DNA from: Cellvibrionaceae bacterium
GTDB taxonomy: Bacteria; Pseudomonadota; Gammaproteobacteria; Pseudomonadales; Cellvibrionaceae
DNA: 6,518 nt
Direction: 5' to 3'
Assembly: GCA_030597965.1 (NCBI GenBank)
Contig: JAUVQU010000134.1
Location: 1-6,518 of the forward strand
The notes under the pieces were generated by a model. It was not told the origin of the DNA. It made no database searches and saw nothing but the letters and a program-made list of their open reading frames with translations. Numbering within the stretch: position 1 is the first letter of the stretch; each line of letters begins with the position of its first letter. The translations under genes and the position numbers were made by a program. This document shows, piece by piece, positions 4,998 to 6,518 of the stretch.

Positions 4998-6518
4998 TTA
5001 ACCCCCAACCCCACTAACCCTAACCACCTCCCTCACCACCGCCTCATTCAACACCCCGCGTTTGGCTTCCGCCACCGTAAGCCATTCGCGGGCGCGGGTG
5101 ATGCCGGTGTATACCAGCTCTCGGGTCAGAATGGGGTTCAGGGTCAGCGGGAGCAGCAGGGCGGTGTGTAAGAACTCGGAGCCTTGGGATTTGTGCACCG
5201 TCATCGCGAACACGGTTTCTACCGCGTGCAGCCGGGAAGGCAACACCCAGCGGATGGGCTTTTCGGTGTCGCTAGTGGGGAACGCGACTCTTAATAGCGT
5301 TTGCTGCGGGTTGCGCGGGTCGGGCACGGTTAGGGTAATGCCGATATCGCCGTTCATTAGTTTCAGGCCGTAGTCGTTTTGGGTCACCAGTACCGGGCGG
5401 CCTTCGTACCAGCCTTTCTCCAGCGTGTAGTCACTGCCGAACAGCAACTTTTCGCGACGCAATGTGCTGGCGATGCGCTGGTTTAACCCTTCTACCCCCC
5501 AAGGGCCTTTGCGCAGCGCGCACAGCAGTTGGAAGTGGCTGTAGGCGCTGAGTACCTCGCTGGCCCAGGTGTTGTAGGCGGTTTGGTTTTCCTCGAAGGA
5601 TTCCCCCCGTGGGCGCTGTGCTTGCAGCACCTTGAGGTAGTGGCGGTAGCCCGTGGGCGGGGCGATGGGCTGGCCCTGGTGGTCGGTGCGGCCTTCGCCG
5701 TTGCCTGCAAAGCCGCTGGGGCTGCCGTGAATCACCAGCTTGTCCAGTGCGGCGTCGTCGTTCATGACCAGGTGGTGCAGGTCTGGGTAGCCGTGGCGCA
5801 GCACGGCGATTACCGCCTGCTGTTTTTCGCGGTCACTCTGCGCATGGCTTGGCTGGTTAATGGCTTTGGCGAGTTGGCCGATGCCGCTGTGTTCATTAAA
5901 GCGGTGGCTTACCCGCAGCATGGTAATGGCTTGGTCCAGCGGTTGGCCTGCGAAGTCGATGAACTCTGCGGGCAACGGCTGGCCGGTGGCCTGGGCCAGC
6001 CAGTCGGCGGTGGCCGGCGTGTAGTGGGCGGCGTCGGCTCGGCGGCACAGGTCGCCGAGTACTGATCCTGCCTCTACCGAGGCGAGCTGGTCTTTATCCC
6101 CCAGTAAAATGCACTGGGCGTGGGCGGGGAGGGCACTGAGGGTGGCCGCCATCATCTCGATATCCACCATCGATGCTTCGTCGATCACCAGTACATCCAG
6201 CGCCAGCGGGTGGGCGGCGCTGTGGCGGAAGTGGCGAGTATCGGGGCGTGCGCCGAGCAGGCGGTGGAGGGTGGTCACTTCCGTGGGAATCGCGATCTCG
6301 CTGGCTGCCGCAGAAGGTGAGTGTTCACTTAACAGCGTCGCCAACTCATCAAGCGGTAACGCATTCACCTGCCCGGCGATGGATTCGTTCAAGCGGGCGG
6401 CGGCTTTGCCGGTGGGGGCGGCCAGGCGGATGCGTAGCGGCTGGCTGGGGTGCTGGGCCAGTTGCAGGGTTTGCAGCAGGGCGAGCAGGCGCACCACGGT
6501 GGTGGTTTTGCCGGTGCC
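4998..6518 (-). CDS. recD: RecBCD enzyme subunit RecD (exodeoxyribonuclease V alpha), N-terminus outside window
   Basis: RecD is the 5'-3' superfamily 1 helicase motor of RecBCD, which processes double-strand ends for recombination and degrades linear foreign DNA. The frame is open to the window edge, where it reads GTGKTTT, part of Walker A. The GTG at 6495-6497 is therefore internal and, by comparison with E. coli RecD (about 608 residues), roughly 165-170 N-terminal residues are missing. Counting that GTG as 1: motif Ia AAPTGKAA (26-33), Walker B VIDEAS (104-109), motif III LLGDKDQL (131-138), motif IV LRVSHRF (194-200), motif V TVHKSQGSEF (433-442), motif VI YTGITRARE (463-471). The UvrD-like C-terminal domain ends at RVSGVGG, then TAA at 4998-5000. 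All the helicase motifs in view look intact, and GC content is high. The gene converges on the cassette array, with its stop 74 bp from the array end. Confidence 0.96.
   Translation of the reverse strand, partial: GTGKTTTVVRLLALLQTLQLAQHPSQPLRIRLAAPTGKAAARLNESIAGQVNALPLDELATLLSEHSPSAAASEIAIPTEVTTLHRLLGARPDTRHFRHSAAHPLALDVLVIDEASMVDIEMMAATLSALPAHAQCILLGDKDQLASVEAGSVLGDLCRRADAAHYTPATADWLAQATGQPLPAEFIDFAGQPLDQAITMLRVSHRFNEHSGIGQLAKAINQPSHAQSDREKQQAVIAVLRHGYPDLHHLVMNDDAALDKLVIHGSPSGFAGNGEGRTDHQGQPIAPPTGYRHYLKVLQAQRPRGESFEENQTAYNTWASEVLSAYSHFQLLCALRKGPWGVEGLNQRIASTLRREKLLFGSDYTLEKGWYEGRPVLVTQNDYGLKLMNGDIGITLTVPDPRNPQQTLLRVAFPTSDTEKPIRWVLPSRLHAVETVFAMTVHKSQGSEFLHTALLLPLTLNPILTRELVYTGITRAREWLTVAEAKRGVLNEAVVREVVRVSGVGG

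Noticed and set aside
5529..6065. Plus-strand 178-codon ORF opposite recD
   Set aside because: It is an antisense shadow of a GC-rich gene whose minus-strand translation carries all the RecD helicase motifs.
6495..6497. GTG as the start of recD
   Set aside because: The frame continues to the window edge and encodes part of Walker A (GTGKTTT), so the true start is outside the window.

Overview
The window looks like chromosomal DNA of a gammaproteobacterium, probably marine or halophilic. This guess rests on a GC-rich RecBCD-type recD and the general protein style; no rRNA or other taxonomic marker is present. It holds two GC-rich flanks and a more AT-rich central insert of about 3.7 kb (1200-4923).

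Left flank (1-1198): the C-terminal three quarters of a nitrilase-superfamily amidohydrolase cut by the window edge, a DUF427 protein, and a 59-codon ORF that overlaps the DUF427 stop codon and has a strong Shine-Dalgarno. Right flank (4924-6518): a short AT-rich spacer, then the 3' part of recD on the minus strand.

Centre (1200-4923): I read this as an integron-type gene-cassette array with no integrase in the window. Three attC recombination sites lie at 1969-2016, 4379-4450 and 4837-4929. The R'' box ending each cassette is the exact reverse complement of the core box that starts the same cassette (TGCTAAC/GTTAGCA, GTATAAC/GTTATAC, ACATAAC/GTTATGT), as expected of circularised cassettes. 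All three sites have 4-nt spacers and an extra unpaired G in L''. The cassettes carry (1) a complete nitrilase-family hydrolase homologous to the one in the left flank, (2) a 769-aa ABC-type ATPase with a CxxC zinc-hook motif and a C-terminal R-x3-E...H signature, resembling the RloC/PrrC anticodon-nuclease (AAA_13) family and so a likely anti-phage defence gene, and (3) a 122-aa protein with one N-terminal membrane helix. All three genes read on the plus strand in the usual cassette orientation.

The left boundary (1187-1205) is not an attC but resembles an attI-type simple site. The array is therefore either a CALIN (cluster of attC sites lacking an integrase) or the remains of an integron that lost intI. 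Joining the left boundary to the right core box predicts an empty site between the DUF427 region and recD that can be looked for in relatives. No CRISPR, rRNA, tRNA or insertion sequence was seen.
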